Source of the DNA: Amycolatopsis vancoresmycina
GTDB taxonomy: Bacteria; Actinomycetota; Actinomycetes; Mycobacteriales; Pseudonocardiaceae
Reading direction: 5' to 3'
Length of the DNA: 64,000 nucleotides
Assembly: GCF_000716785.1 (NCBI RefSeq)
Contig: NZ_JNYY01000001.1
Coordinates: forward strand, 1,054,001 to 1,118,000
The translations under genes and the position numbers were made by a program. Below are positions 24,418 to 33,500 of the stretch, piece after piece. The stretch's first letter is position 1, and every line of letters begins with the position of its first letter. A model generated the notes under the pieces. That model worked only from the letters and a program-made list of their open reading frames with translations, was not told the origin of the DNA and did not search any database.

Positions 24418-25425
24418 GTGGTCACGATCAACGACGTCGCCAACGCGGCCGGGGTCGCCCCGAGCACGGTGTCGTACGTGATCAGCGGCAAGCGCTCGAT
24501 CTCGCCGAAGACCCGGCGGCTGGTCGAGGACAGCATCCGCAAGCTCGGGTACCACCCGCACGCCGGGGCGCGGGCACTGGCCAGCAGCAAGACCAACGTC
24601 CTCGCGCTGGTCGTGCCGCTGCGCACGGACCTCAACGTCGCCGTCGTGATGGAGTTCGTCGCCTCGGCGGTCACCGCGGCCCGCGCGCACGACCACGACC
24701 TGCTGCTGCTCACCAAGGACGAGGGACCCGCTGCGCTGCAACGGGTCGCGTCGTCGGCGATCGCCGACGCGCTGATGGTGATGGACGTCGAAACCGCCGA
24801 CCCGCGGGTGCCGATGCTGCTGGCCCTCGACCTGCCGGTGGTGCTCATCGGCGTGCCGGACCACCCGGCCGGGCTCAGCTGCGTGGACCTCGACTTCACC
24901 GCGGCCGCCTCGGCGTGCGTCGCGCACCTGGCCGACCTCGGCCACTGCTCGATCGCGCTGATCGGCCCCTCCCCCGCGGTCTACCGGCGCGGCACGAGCT
25001 ACGCGACGCGGTTCCTGCGCGGTTTCGACGAAGCCGCGAAAAGCCGTGACGTGCGGGCGGCCTCCCGGTCGTGCGCCCACTCCTACGAAGCGGTGAGCGC
25101 CTGCCTGGACGACCTGCTCGCCACCGACCCCGGCCTGACCGGCCTGGTCGTGCACAACGAGGCCGTGCTGCCCGGCCTGCTGTCGGACCTGCGCCACCGC
25201 GGCCTGCGGGTGCCCGAGGACATCTCGGTCATCGCCGTGTGCCCGGACAGCATGGCCGAGCAGCACGCCGTCGCGCTGACCAACGTGGCCATCCCGGCCG
25301 AGGAGGTCGGCACCCAGGCCGTCGAGATGACCATGCGCCGGCTCGCCGGCCACACCACCCCGGAGGTCCGGCTGCTCGGGCCCCGCCTCACCCGGCGCGA
25401 GAGCACCGCCGCGCCGCACGCCTGA
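24418..25425 (+). CDS. LacI-family transcriptional regulator
   Basis: 335 residues. The GTG at 24418 follows AGGAGG with 6 nt spacing and gives VVTINDVANAAGVAPSTVSYVISGK, the LacI helix-turn-helix. The usual hinge helix (ARALASSKTNVLALVVP) follows and the periplasmic-binding-like effector domain completes it. It is first in a cluster with an ABC transporter and a GH31 enzyme, 33 nt before the binding-protein gene, and divergent from the GH3 gene. It likely represses one or both in the absence of an oligosaccharide. Confidence 0.88.
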   Translation: MVTINDVANAAGVAPSTVSYVISGKRSISPKTRRLVEDSIRKLGYHPHAGARALASSKTNVLALVVPLRTDLNVAVVMEFVASAVTAARAHDHDLLLLTKDEGPAALQRVASSAIADALMVMDVETADPRVPMLLALDLPVVLIGVPDHPAGLSCVDLDFTAAASACVAHLADLGHCSIALIGPSPAVYRRGTSYATRFLRGFDEAAKSRDVRAASRSCAHSYEAVSACLDDLLATDPGLTGLVVHNEAVLPGLLSDLRHRGLRVPEDISVIAVCPDSMAEQHAVALTNVAIPAEEVGTQAVEMTMRRLAGHTTPEVRLLGPRLTRRESTAAPHA

Positions 25426-25458
25426 CCGGTTCTGCTTCGCCGCCGAAGGAGATTCACC

Positions 25459-26691
25459 ATGTCCTCAGTTCGTCGCGCCCTCGTTCTGACCGCCGGCGCC
25501 GCCCTGCTGGCCGCCTGCAGCCCCAGCCCGGCGCCGTCCGCGCCGGCCGGCTCCGGCGCCCCGGCCGCCACGTCGATCACCGAACTCGACTACTACGCCG
25601 ACGAACAGGGTTCCGCCGCCTGGCAGAAGATCCTCGACACGTGCGCCGCGCAGACCGGGATCAAGATCGAGCGCCAGAAGGTGCCGACCGCGCAGATGCT
25701 GCCGAAGGTGCTGCAGGGCGCCAGCTCGAAGACGCTGCCGAACCTGCTGTTCACCGACAACCCGACGCTGCAGCAGGTCGCCGCGACCGGCGCGCTGACC
25801 CCGCTGGACGGCTACGGCATCACCACCGACGGCTACTCCCCGAGCATCGTCAAGGCCGGCACCTACCAGGACAAGGTGTACGGGGTCGCCCCCGGCGTCA
25901 ACGGCCTCGCGCTCATCTACAACAAGGACCTCCTGCAGGCCGCGGGCGTCCAGCCGCCGAAGACGTGGGACGAGCTGAAGGCCGCGGCGGCGAAGCTGAC
26001 CAAGGACGGCAAGTACGGGCTCGCCTTCTCCGCCGTCCCGTCCGAAGAGGGCACCTGGCAGTTCCTGCCGTTCTTCTGGAGCAACGGCGCCGAACTGTCC
26101 CGATTGGACTCTCCGCAGGCGACGCAGGCGCTGCAGTACGTCACCGATCTGGTGAACTCCGGTTCGGCGTCGAAGTCCGTGGTGACCTGGAACCAGAACG
26201 ACGTCGCCGACCAGTTCGTCGGCGGCAACGCGGCGATGATGGTCAACGGGTCGTGGAACATCGCCCGGCTCGACGAGCAGAAGTCGCTGCACTACGGCGT
26301 GGTGCCGATCCCGGTGCCGCAGGCCGGCGGCAAGCCGGTGGTCGCGCTCGGCGGCGAGGTCGGCACCGTGCCGGTCACGAACGGGCCCGGCCAGCAGGCC
26401 GCCGGCAAGGTGCTCTCCTGCATCCTGTCCGAGCCGACGATGCTCGAGTGGAGCAAGGCGCACGCCTACATCCCGTCGAAGACGGCCACGGCGCAGAAGT
26501 TCGGCACCGAGCAGCCGGCGATGCAGGCGTTCGTCGACGAGGTCGGCACGGCCCGGTCCCGCACCGCCGAGCTCGGCGAGAAGTACCCGAAGGTCTCGCA
26601 GGCGCTGGCCGACGCCCTCCAGGCGGCGCTGACCGGCAAGACCCCGGTCGACCAGGCCCTCAAGGCCGCGCAGCAGACGAGCGGCTCGTGA
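25459..26691 (+). CDS. Sugar-binding lipoprotein of an ABC transporter
   Basis: 410 residues. Signal with lipobox LLAACS (lipid Cys at about residue 20), then a family 1 extracellular solute-binding domain with the typical PKTWDELKAAAAKLT segment. The ATG at 25459 follows AAGGAG. The last codon overlaps the next permease start (GTGA). The ligand is probably an oligosaccharide handled by the adjacent GH31 enzyme. Confidence 0.87.
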   Translation: MSSVRRALVLTAGAALLAACSPSPAPSAPAGSGAPAATSITELDYYADEQGSAAWQKILDTCAAQTGIKIERQKVPTAQMLPKVLQGASSKTLPNLLFTDNPTLQQVAATGALTPLDGYGITTDGYSPSIVKAGTYQDKVYGVAPGVNGLALIYNKDLLQAAGVQPPKTWDELKAAAAKLTKDGKYGLAFSAVPSEEGTWQFLPFFWSNGAELSRLDSPQATQALQYVTDLVNSGSASKSVVTWNQNDVADQFVGGNAAMMVNGSWNIARLDEQKSLHYGVVPIPVPQAGGKPVVALGGEVGTVPVTNGPGQQAAGKVLSCILSEPTMLEWSKAHAYIPSKTATAQKFGTEQPAMQAFVDEVGTARSRTAELGEKYPKVSQALADALQAALTGKTPVDQALKAAQQTSGS

Positions 26692-27626
26692 CGCTCGCCG
26701 CCGCCCCGGCGGTCTCGTCGGCGCCGCGCGCGAACCGGAAGTCCCGCCGGGACAACCGGTTCGCCGCGTGGGCGTTCCTGCTGCCCGCCCTGGCCTACGT
26801 CGTCGTGTTCTTCGGCTATCCGCTGGCCGCGAACCTGGTGATGAGCACCCAGAACTACACGGTGAAGTCGTTCTACACCGGCGAGGCACCTTTCGTCGGC
26901 TTCGCGAACTACTCGGCCGTGCTGAACAACCCGCTGTTCTCGACGGCGACGCTGAACACGGTGCTGTTCACCGCGGGGTCGCTCGTCTTCCAGTTCGGCA
27001 TCGGCCTGGCGCTCGCGGTGTTCTTCAACGGCCGCTTCCTCGGCAGCGCGCTGCTGCGGTCGCTGCTCCTGCTGCCGTGGCTGCTGCCGCTGGTGGTCAG
27101 CGGCGCGGTCTGGCGGTGGATGTTCGACCAGGACCACGGCGTGCTCAACGCGGGCCTGCGTGCCGTCGGCCTCGACGCGGTGCCGTGGCTGAGCAGCACG
27201 AACTGGGCCCTTCCGGCGGTGATCCTCACCAACATCTGGATCGGCATCCCGTTCAACCTGGTCATCCTGCACGGCGGGCTGCGCGCGATCCCGGCGTCGC
27301 TCTACGAAGCCGCCGAGCTGGACGGCGCCGGGGCGTGGCAGCGGTTCCGGCACGTCACCTGGCCGCTGCTGCGGCCGGTCACCGGGATCGTGCTGATGCT
27401 CGGGCTGGTCTACACGATCAAGGTGTTCGACGTGATCATGGTCGTCACCGGCGGCGGCCCGGCCAACGCGACCCAAACGCTGACGACGTGGTCCTACCGG
27501 CTGTCCTTCCAGGACTTCGCGTTCGGCCAGGGCGCCGCGGTCGGCAACGTCCTCATCGTGGTGGCCACGGTGTTCGGGCTGCTCTACCTGCGTTCGGCGA
27601 AGGCGACCCTGGCGGAGGCGGCGTGA
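26688..27626 (+). CDS. Sugar ABC transporter permease, MalF type
   Basis: 312 residues. The GTG at 26688 overlaps the binding-protein stop by 4 bp. Six hydrophobic segments and the EAA loop EAAELDGAGAWQRFRHVTWP mark the ATPase contact. The next permease starts at the 4-bp overlap GTGA (27623-27626). No ATPase gene follows. Confidence 0.87.
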   Translation: MTLAAAPAVSSAPRANRKSRRDNRFAAWAFLLPALAYVVVFFGYPLAANLVMSTQNYTVKSFYTGEAPFVGFANYSAVLNNPLFSTATLNTVLFTAGSLVFQFGIGLALAVFFNGRFLGSALLRSLLLLPWLLPLVVSGAVWRWMFDQDHGVLNAGLRAVGLDAVPWLSSTNWALPAVILTNIWIGIPFNLVILHGGLRAIPASLYEAAELDGAGAWQRFRHVTWPLLRPVTGIVLMLGLVYTIKVFDVIMVVTGGGPANATQTLTTWSYRLSFQDFAFGQGAAVGNVLIVVATVFGLLYLRSAKATLAEAA

Positions 27627-28438
27627 AGACGGCGAACTGGCCGCGGACGGCGGCAGGCGTGCTGATCGTCGCGGTGCTGCTGTTCCCGCTGTACTGGATG
27701 GTCAACGCCTCCCTGCAGCCCAGCGGCGCGCTGCTGCGCCCGGACCCGGCGTTCTTCCCCACCGGCGGCACGCTGGACGGCTACCGGAAGGCCCTCGCCA
27801 CGCAGGGCCCGAACCTGCTCTCCAGCGTCGTCGTCGCGGCCGGCACGGTGCTCGTGTCGCTGCTGGTGGCGGCGCCCGCGTCGTACGCGCTGGCCCAGCT
27901 GAAGGTGCGCGGCGGCCCGGTGCTGGTGTTCGTGCTGCTCATCGTGCAGATGATCCCGGGGATCGTGATGGCCAACGCGCTCTACACGGTGTTCAGCAAC
28001 CTCGGCCTGATCGACAACTACCTCGGGCTGGTGCTGGCCGACTCCACCGCGACCATCCCGTTCGCCATCCTCCTGCTGCGGGCGTTCATGATCTCCGTGC
28101 CGAAGGAGCTCACCGAAGCGTCCCGGGTGGACGGTGCCGGGTACTGGCGGACGTTCTTCTCGATCATCCTGCCGGTCAGCCGCAACGCGCTGGTCACCGC
28201 CGGGCTGTTCGCGTTCCTGTTCGCCTGGGCCGACTTCCTGTTCGCCGTCACCCTCACCACCGGGCAGTCGTTCGAGCCCATCACCGTGGGCATCTACCGG
28301 TTCGTCGGCAACCAGTCCGCCGACTGGAACGGGATCATGGCCACCGCCGTCCTCGCCGCGATCCCCGCGGCCGTCCTGCTCGTCGTCGCCCAGCGTTACG
28401 TCGTCGCCGGGCTGACCAGCGGCGCCGTCAAAGACTAA
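27623..28438 (+). CDS. Sugar ABC transporter permease, MalG type
   Basis: 271 residues starting at GTG 27623. Six hydrophobic segments; the EAA loop reads EASRVDGAGYWRTFFSIILP. It is the MalG-like partner of the upstream permease. The GH31 gene starts 9 nt after its stop. Confidence 0.87.
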   Translation: MKTANWPRTAAGVLIVAVLLFPLYWMVNASLQPSGALLRPDPAFFPTGGTLDGYRKALATQGPNLLSSVVVAAGTVLVSLLVAAPASYALAQLKVRGGPVLVFVLLIVQMIPGIVMANALYTVFSNLGLIDNYLGLVLADSTATIPFAILLLRAFMISVPKELTEASRVDGAGYWRTFFSIILPVSRNALVTAGLFAFLFAWADFLFAVTLTTGQSFEPITVGIYRFVGNQSADWNGIMATAVLAAIPAAVLLVVAQRYVVAGLTSGAVKD

Positions 28439-28447
28439 GGAGTCCGC

Positions 28448-30448
28448 TTGATCGCCACGACCGAAGACGGCCGCTCGCTCGAAGTCAGCGTGCGGCACGA
28501 GGTGCTGCGCATCGAGCCGTGGGGCGAGGGCAGCCTGCGCGTGCGCGCCGGGCGGCACCGCATCCTCGACGACGTCCCGGGCGCGCTGCTGCCCGCGAAG
28601 CCGTCGGCGGCGTCCGCGGAGGCGTCCGGGCGCTCGGGCCGGGTGGTCAACGGCGGCCTCACCGCGATCGTCGAGATCGCCGACACCGACACCGGGATCG
28701 ACGCGCAGCTGCGGTTCGTCCGCACGGACACCGGCGAGGAGCTGCTGTCCGAGCAGCGCGCGCACTTCTGGTGGCCCGGCGCCCGGCTGTTCATGCCGTC
28801 GCGCAACGGCTACGGCCGGCTGGAACAGCGGTTCAGCGCCTACGACGGCGAGCGGCTCTACGGCCTGGGGCAGCACACGCACGGCCGGCTCGACCAGAAG
28901 GGCCTGGTGCTCGACCTGGTGCAGCGCAACGCCGAGGTGTCGGTGCCGTTCCTGCTGTCCAGCCGCGGCTACGGGTTCCTGTGGAACAGCCCCGCCGTCG
29001 GCCGGGTCGAGCTGGCGGAGAACGGCACCCGCTGGGTCGCCGACGACGCCCGCCAGCTCGACTACTGGATCACCACCGGCGACGGCCCGCGGCAGATCCT
29101 GGGCCACTACGCCGACGCGACCGGCCACGCGCCGATGCTGCCGGAGTGGGCGGCCGGGTTCTGGCAGTCGAAACTGCGCTACCGCACCCAGGAGGAGCTC
29201 CTGGCCGTCGCCCGGGAGTACCACGAGCGCGGGCTGCCGCTTTCGGTGATCGTGGCGGACTTCTTCCACTGGACGCACCTGGGCGACTGGAAGTTCGACC
29301 CGGCGGAGTGGCCGGACCCGGCCGGGCTGGTGCGCTCGCTTTCCGAGCTCGGCGTCAAGCTGATGGTTTCGGTGTGGCCGTCGGTCAGCCCGCTCTCGGA
29401 GAACTACCGCGAGCTGCACGAACAGGGGCTCCTGGTGGCTGCCGAGAGCGGCGTCCCGGCGCACGCGCCGTGGAAGGACAAGGGGTTCGGCGTCGAGATG
29501 CCGGTGGCGTTCTACGACGCGACCAACCCGGAAGCGCGGCGGTTCGTCTGGAACAAGGTCAAGGAGAACTACTACGACCTGGGTGTGCGCGCGTGGTGGC
29601 TGGACGGCGACGAGCCGGAGATCCAGCCCGGCCACCCGCACAACCTCGGCTTCCACGCCGGCCCGGGCGCGGAGGTGTTCAACCTCTACCCGCAGGCGAA
29701 CGCGCAGACGTTCCACGACGGCATCCGCGCCGAGGGCGACGACGAGGTGGTGCTGCTGAGCCGGTCGGCGTGGGCGGGCAGCCAGCGGTTCGGCGCGGCG
29801 CTGTGGTCGGGTGACGTCGGGGCGACGTGGGAGTCGCTGCGGGCGCAGGTGCGGGCCGGGCTCAACGTGGCACTGGCCGGCATCCCGTGGTGGACGACCG
29901 ACATCGGCGGCTTCCACGGCGGCGACCCGGCGTCGCCCGGATACCGCGAGCTGATGGTGCGGTGGTTCTCCTACGGCGTGTTCTGCCCGCTGTTCCGGCT
30001 GCACGGCTTCCGCGACCCGCGGCCGGCGTTCGGCCCGGAGATGACCGGCGGCCCCAACGAGGTCTGGTCGTTCGGTGCGCCGGCGTACGAGGCGATCACG
30101 GCGTCCCTGCGGTTGCGCGAGCGGCTGCGGCCGTACCTGATGGAGCAGATGCGCGTGGCGCACGAGCAGGGCATCCCGCCGATGCGGCCGGTGTTCGTCG
30201 ACTTCCCGGCGGACGCGGCGGCCTGGGACGTCGACGACCAGTTCCTGCTCGGCCCGGACCTCCTGGTGGCGCCGGTCCTCGAACCCGGCGTGACGGCCCG
30301 CCGGGTGTACCTGCCCGCGGGCGCTTCCTGGACGGACGCGGTGACCGGCACGCGCCACGAAGGTGGCACCCGGGTGGAGGCGCCGGCCCCGGCCGAGCGG
30401 ATCCCGGTGTTCCTCCGCGACGGCGTGGAGCTGCCGATTCGCGATTGA
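28448..30448 (+). CDS. GH31 alpha-glycosidase, probable alpha-xylosidase
   Basis: 666 residues, no signal peptide, so cytoplasmic. The start is TTG 28448 with AAGGAG 5 nt before it. The nucleophile is the Asp in WWLDGDEPE (D386) and the acid/base is probably D456 in LWSGDV. ADFFHWTHLGDWKFDPAEWPDP is shared with alpha-xylosidases and related GH31 enzymes. It would process the oligosaccharide brought in by the preceding transporter; isoprimeverose or another alpha-xyloside fits the pairing with a secreted GH3, but an alpha-glucoside is possible. Confidence 0.85.
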   Translation: MIATTEDGRSLEVSVRHEVLRIEPWGEGSLRVRAGRHRILDDVPGALLPAKPSAASAEASGRSGRVVNGGLTAIVEIADTDTGIDAQLRFVRTDTGEELLSEQRAHFWWPGARLFMPSRNGYGRLEQRFSAYDGERLYGLGQHTHGRLDQKGLVLDLVQRNAEVSVPFLLSSRGYGFLWNSPAVGRVELAENGTRWVADDARQLDYWITTGDGPRQILGHYADATGHAPMLPEWAAGFWQSKLRYRTQEELLAVAREYHERGLPLSVIVADFFHWTHLGDWKFDPAEWPDPAGLVRSLSELGVKLMVSVWPSVSPLSENYRELHEQGLLVAAESGVPAHAPWKDKGFGVEMPVAFYDATNPEARRFVWNKVKENYYDLGVRAWWLDGDEPEIQPGHPHNLGFHAGPGAEVFNLYPQANAQTFHDGIRAEGDDEVVLLSRSAWAGSQRFGAALWSGDVGATWESLRAQVRAGLNVALAGIPWWTTDIGGFHGGDPASPGYRELMVRWFSYGVFCPLFRLHGFRDPRPAFGPEMTGGPNEVWSFGAPAYEAITASLRLRERLRPYLMEQMRVAHEQGIPPMRPVFVDFPADAAAWDVDDQFLLGPDLLVAPVLEPGVTARRVYLPAGASWTDAVTGTRHEGGTRVEAPAPAERIPVFLRDGVELPIRD

Positions 30449-30556
30449 TACCGGCCGTATTCGATCTTGTCAACCCCCAAAGCTCGGGGTACCCGGGCTC
30501 CCCCGCGCCGGCGGATCCTCATCGGGTCCACATCGTCGACTCCAGGGGGAGGAACC

Positions 30557-31465
30557 ATGCTGGGAAGGAAGATCGCCGCCGTGGCGGGGGTGGTGTCGGC
30601 CGCGCTCGCGTTCGCCGTCGCGCCGCCCGCCGAAGCCGTGGCGGGCAACGCGGACCTGCTGTGGCACGACGCGAAGACCGGGGAGCTGGGTGCCTGGCTC
30701 ACCGACGGGCACGGCACGGTGCTCAAGGACAACCGGCTGTCCTGGAAGTGCGGGCCGGACTGCGCGAACCAGTGGCGGGTGGTCGGCGCGGGTGACTTCG
30801 ACAACGACTTCACCTCCGACGTGCTGTGGCACAACGCCACGACGGGCGAGCTGTCCGCGTGGATCCTGGACGGCCAGGGCACCGTCACGAAGGCGCTGTC
30901 GCTCGACTGGAAGTGCGGCCCGGAGTGCGCGAACCAGTGGAAGGCCGTCGCCATCGGGGACTTCAACGCCGACAACAAGTCGGACGTCGTGTGGCACAAC
31001 GCGACCACCGGCCAGGTGAGCGTGTGGCTGCTCGACGGGAACGGGCACGTGACCGGCAACCCGGACCTGTCCTGGCCGTGCGGGCCTGCCTGCGCCAACC
31101 AGTGGAAGGTGGTCGGCGCCGGGGACTTCAACGAAGACGGCCTCGACGACCTGTTGTGGCACAACGCCACGACCGGCGAAGTGTCCGCGTGGCTCCTCAA
31201 CGGCAAGCAGACGGTCACCGGAGACCTGAAGCTGTCGTGGAAGTGCGGGCCCGACTGCGCGAACCAGTGGCAGATCGTCGGGGTCAACGACTTCGACAAC
31301 GACTTCAAGAACGACGTCGTGTGGCACAACGCCACCACCGGTGAAGTCGCGACCTGGACGCTCGACGGCCACGGCGGGGTGACCGGCGACCCGCGGCTGT
31401 CCTGGAAGTGCGGCCCCGGCTGCGCGAACGAGTGGAAGGCCGTCGCCACCGGCAACTTCGGCTGA
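30557..31465 (+). CDS. Secreted protein made of five FG-GAP/VCBS-like repeats
   Basis: 302 residues: signal peptide (1-28, ending PPAEAVA) and then five tandem repeats of 55-56 residues starting at residue 32. Each has a D-[LV]-[LV]-W-H-[DN]-x3-G motif, a CGPxCAN cysteine pair and a GDFDND or GDFNAD calcium-type loop. Nothing else is present, so it should fold as a small five-unit beta-propeller with one possible disulfide per unit. The start is the ATG at 30557 after GGGAGG. Function unknown; a lectin-like binding role is only a guess. Confidence 0.75.
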   Translation: MLGRKIAAVAGVVSAALAFAVAPPAEAVAGNADLLWHDAKTGELGAWLTDGHGTVLKDNRLSWKCGPDCANQWRVVGAGDFDNDFTSDVLWHNATTGELSAWILDGQGTVTKALSLDWKCGPECANQWKAVAIGDFNADNKSDVVWHNATTGQVSVWLLDGNGHVTGNPDLSWPCGPACANQWKVVGAGDFNEDGLDDLLWHNATTGEVSAWLLNGKQTVTGDLKLSWKCGPDCANQWQIVGVNDFDNDFKNDVVWHNATTGEVATWTLDGHGGVTGDPRLSWKCGPGCANEWKAVATGNFG

Positions 31466-31469
31466 TCCC

Positions 31470-31521
31470 GGTGAACCCGGCGCTTCCCGCACCGAGGGGG
31501 AGGGGAAGCGCCGGGTTCACC
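31470..31521. terminator. 19-bp perfect hairpin after the propeller gene
   Basis: GGTGAACCCGGCGCTTCCC (31470-31488) pairs perfectly with 31503-31521 across a 14-nt loop. It starts 4 nt after the stop and ends 23 nt before the next start, so it can end the propeller transcript or form the leader of the esterase gene. Confidence 0.65.
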
Positions 31522-31544
31522 CCCGTCGTCGACGAGGAGTTCCC

Positions 31545-32375
31545 ATGCTGCACCCCCGAAAGCTCGCCGGGGCGGTTCTCGCTTTCCTGCTGGGCACGGG
31601 CCCGGTCGTGGCCGGCCCGCCACCGGCGTCCGCGAGCACCGCCTGCACCCTGGCCCCCACTTCGGGCACCGTCGCCCGCGAGGCGGCGGGCCGGGCCTAC
31701 CACGTGAACGTGCCGCCGGGCCTGCCCGGAGCTCCGGTGCCCCTGCTGCTCAGCCTCCACGGCGCGCTCCAGCCGTACGCCCTGCACGAACGGGAGACGC
31801 GGTGGTCGGACAGCGCCGCCGCGAAGCACTTCATCGTCGCCTACCCGTCGGCGGCCGGGCCGGCGTGGGACGCCGACCGGCGTTCGGGGGACGTCGCCTA
31901 CCTGCGCGCCGTCGTCGAGGACGTCTCCCGGACCTGGTGCGTCGATCCGCACCGGGTGCACGTGGAGGGCTTTTCCAGCGGCGCCAACATGTCCGCGCGG
32001 CTCGCCTGCGACGCCTCAGACGTGTTCGCCTCGGTCGCCGCCTACGCCGGCGTGTCCCCTGCGTTCACCGGCAGCCCGTGCACGCCGGACCGGCCGATCT
32101 CGGTGGGCCTGTTCCACAGCGACGGCGACCTGATCAGCCTGCCCCCGCTCGCGGTGGCGCACCGGAACGAGTGGCTGCAGCGCAACGGCTGCCCGGCGAC
32201 GCCGGTGACCGAGCCGGGCGTCCCGGTGGAGGCCGCCGTGTACGGCCCGTGCCGCGCGGGCGTCCAGGTGGTCTGGCGGGTCTACCGGGGCACGCACTTC
32301 TGGCCCGGGGACGGCGACCGGGCCGACATCGCCGAACGCATGTGGGCGTTCTTCGCGCGCAACCCGCTGCCGTGA
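31545..32375 (+). CDS. Secreted PHB-depolymerase/feruloyl-esterase-like protein
   Basis: 276 residues with signal peptide (to about residue 31, ASAS). LLLSLHGALQPYALHE gives the oxyanion site, VEGFSSGANMSARLAC holds the nucleophile Ser, FHSDGDLI the Asp region and RGTHFWPG the His. This is the LpqC/PHB depolymerase type 1 esterase family, active on polyesters or feruloylated polysaccharides. Four or more cysteines suggest disulfides. Confidence 0.8.
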   Translation: MLHPRKLAGAVLAFLLGTGPVVAGPPPASASTACTLAPTSGTVAREAAGRAYHVNVPPGLPGAPVPLLLSLHGALQPYALHERETRWSDSAAAKHFIVAYPSAAGPAWDADRRSGDVAYLRAVVEDVSRTWCVDPHRVHVEGFSSGANMSARLACDASDVFASVAAYAGVSPAFTGSPCTPDRPISVGLFHSDGDLISLPPLAVAHRNEWLQRNGCPATPVTEPGVPVEAAVYGPCRAGVQVVWRVYRGTHFWPGDGDRADIAERMWAFFARNPLP

Positions 32376-32379
32376 GACC

Positions 32380-33411
32380 TCATCGGGAGAGCGCCGCGAC
32401 GATCTCCTCGCGGCCGGTGCAGCCCGTCTTGCGGTAGAGGGCCTTGAGGTGCTCGTTCACCGTGTGCACCGACACGTCCAGCCGCCGGGCGATCTGCTTG
32501 GCGGGGATGCCGTCGGGGAGGTGGCCGAGCACGGCGCGTTCCCGCCCGGTGATCTCGTACCAGGACGCCAGGGCGGGCAGCAGTTCCGTCCCGGCCGACC
32601 GGACGACCACGGCCACGTCGCCCCGGCCGTCCGCGTCGAGCGGCTGGCCGTGCACGCTGACCCAGCGCCCGGCGTAGGCCGAGGGCAGGCACGCGACCGG
32701 GCGCGGGCTCGCCGGGTCGCGGGCGAACCGCCGTCCGGCGATCGCCACTTCGCACGAGAGGGCCTTCGCCGCCCACTCGGGGCCGGCCAGCGACCCCGGG
32801 AGGCGGATTTCTCGCAGCCACGCGTGCGCCTCGGGCGTGATCCCGCGGACCGCGTGGTCGGCGCCGACCACGATGACGCCCGGCGGCAGGTCCCGGTCCG
32901 GCGGCCGCAGCGACGGCGCCCGCACGTAGGTGCGCGACGCCGCCACCAGCGGCGGGACGAGCCGCGCGACGCGGTCGACGTCGTCCGGTGCGAACGGACG
33001 GCCGCCCTGCTCCCGGAACAGCGCGAGCGTGCCCCACACGCCCTTGGCGCCGCGCAGGACCAGGCGCAGTTCGCTGCCGAACCCGTTGTCCAGCAGGATC
33101 CGGTGCGCGAGCGGGTCACGCGCGTCGACCACGTGCCCCGGGACGCCCCGCCGCGCCTGCCCGGCCGGATGGGCCGATTCCCGGCCGGAGTAGAAGGCGA
33201 TCAGCTGCGTCCAGTCGACCTTCGGGGTGAGCCGGTGCCAGAAGCCGAACGAGGGCAGGTCGGTACCGGGATGGCGCCAGCACAGGTGGAGGGCGTCGTG
33301 GGCGACGAGGACACCGATGGCGCGGGAGACGGCTTCCCCCATTTCGTCCGAGGTGAGGCCTTCTCCCGCCACCGCGCAAAGGCCGCGTTCCAGCCGGTGT
33401 GTGTCTTTCAC
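32380..33411 (-). CDS. LuxR-type regulator
   Basis: 343 residues from GTG 33411. The C-terminal 60 residues hold a LuxR/FixJ HTH (ITGRERAVLGHLPDGIPAKQIARRLDVSVHTVNEHLKALYRKTGC). The N-terminal part looks like a GAF-type sensor (about 50-180), with a possible PAS-like stretch (VIVVGADHAVRGITPEAHAW). A longer in-frame start at 33510 would overlap the divergent TetR start and lacks a ribosome site. Target genes unknown. Confidence 0.78.
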   Translation of the reverse strand: MKDTHRLERGLCAVAGEGLTSDEMGEAVSRAIGVLVAHDALHLCWRHPGTDLPSFGFWHRLTPKVDWTQLIAFYSGRESAHPAGQARRGVPGHVVDARDPLAHRILLDNGFGSELRLVLRGAKGVWGTLALFREQGGRPFAPDDVDRVARLVPPLVAASRTYVRAPSLRPPDRDLPPGVIVVGADHAVRGITPEAHAWLREIRLPGSLAGPEWAAKALSCEVAIAGRRFARDPASPRPVACLPSAYAGRWVSVHGQPLDADGRGDVAVVVRSAGTELLPALASWYEITGRERAVLGHLPDGIPAKQIARRLDVSVHTVNEHLKALYRKTGCTGREEIVAALSR

Positions 33412-33488
33412 GCACCCGAGTGTCCGGATGTCCCGATTCCACCGGAAGCGATCTGCGGGGCCTTCACCTGAAGGACCACCCTTTGGGG

Positions 33489-33494
33489 CAGAAT
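33489..33494 (+). promoter_or_regulatory. -10 element of a leaderless TetR transcript
   Basis: CAGAAT ends 6 nt before the GTG at 33501, with no Shine-Dalgarno sequence, which places the transcription start at the start codon. Confidence 0.5.
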
Positions 33495-33500
33495 GGACCT

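Noticed and set aside
30650..31465. CRISPR-like or satellite DNA repeat
   Set aside because: The 165-bp periodicity is in-frame protein repetition with synonymous changes, not DNA spacers.
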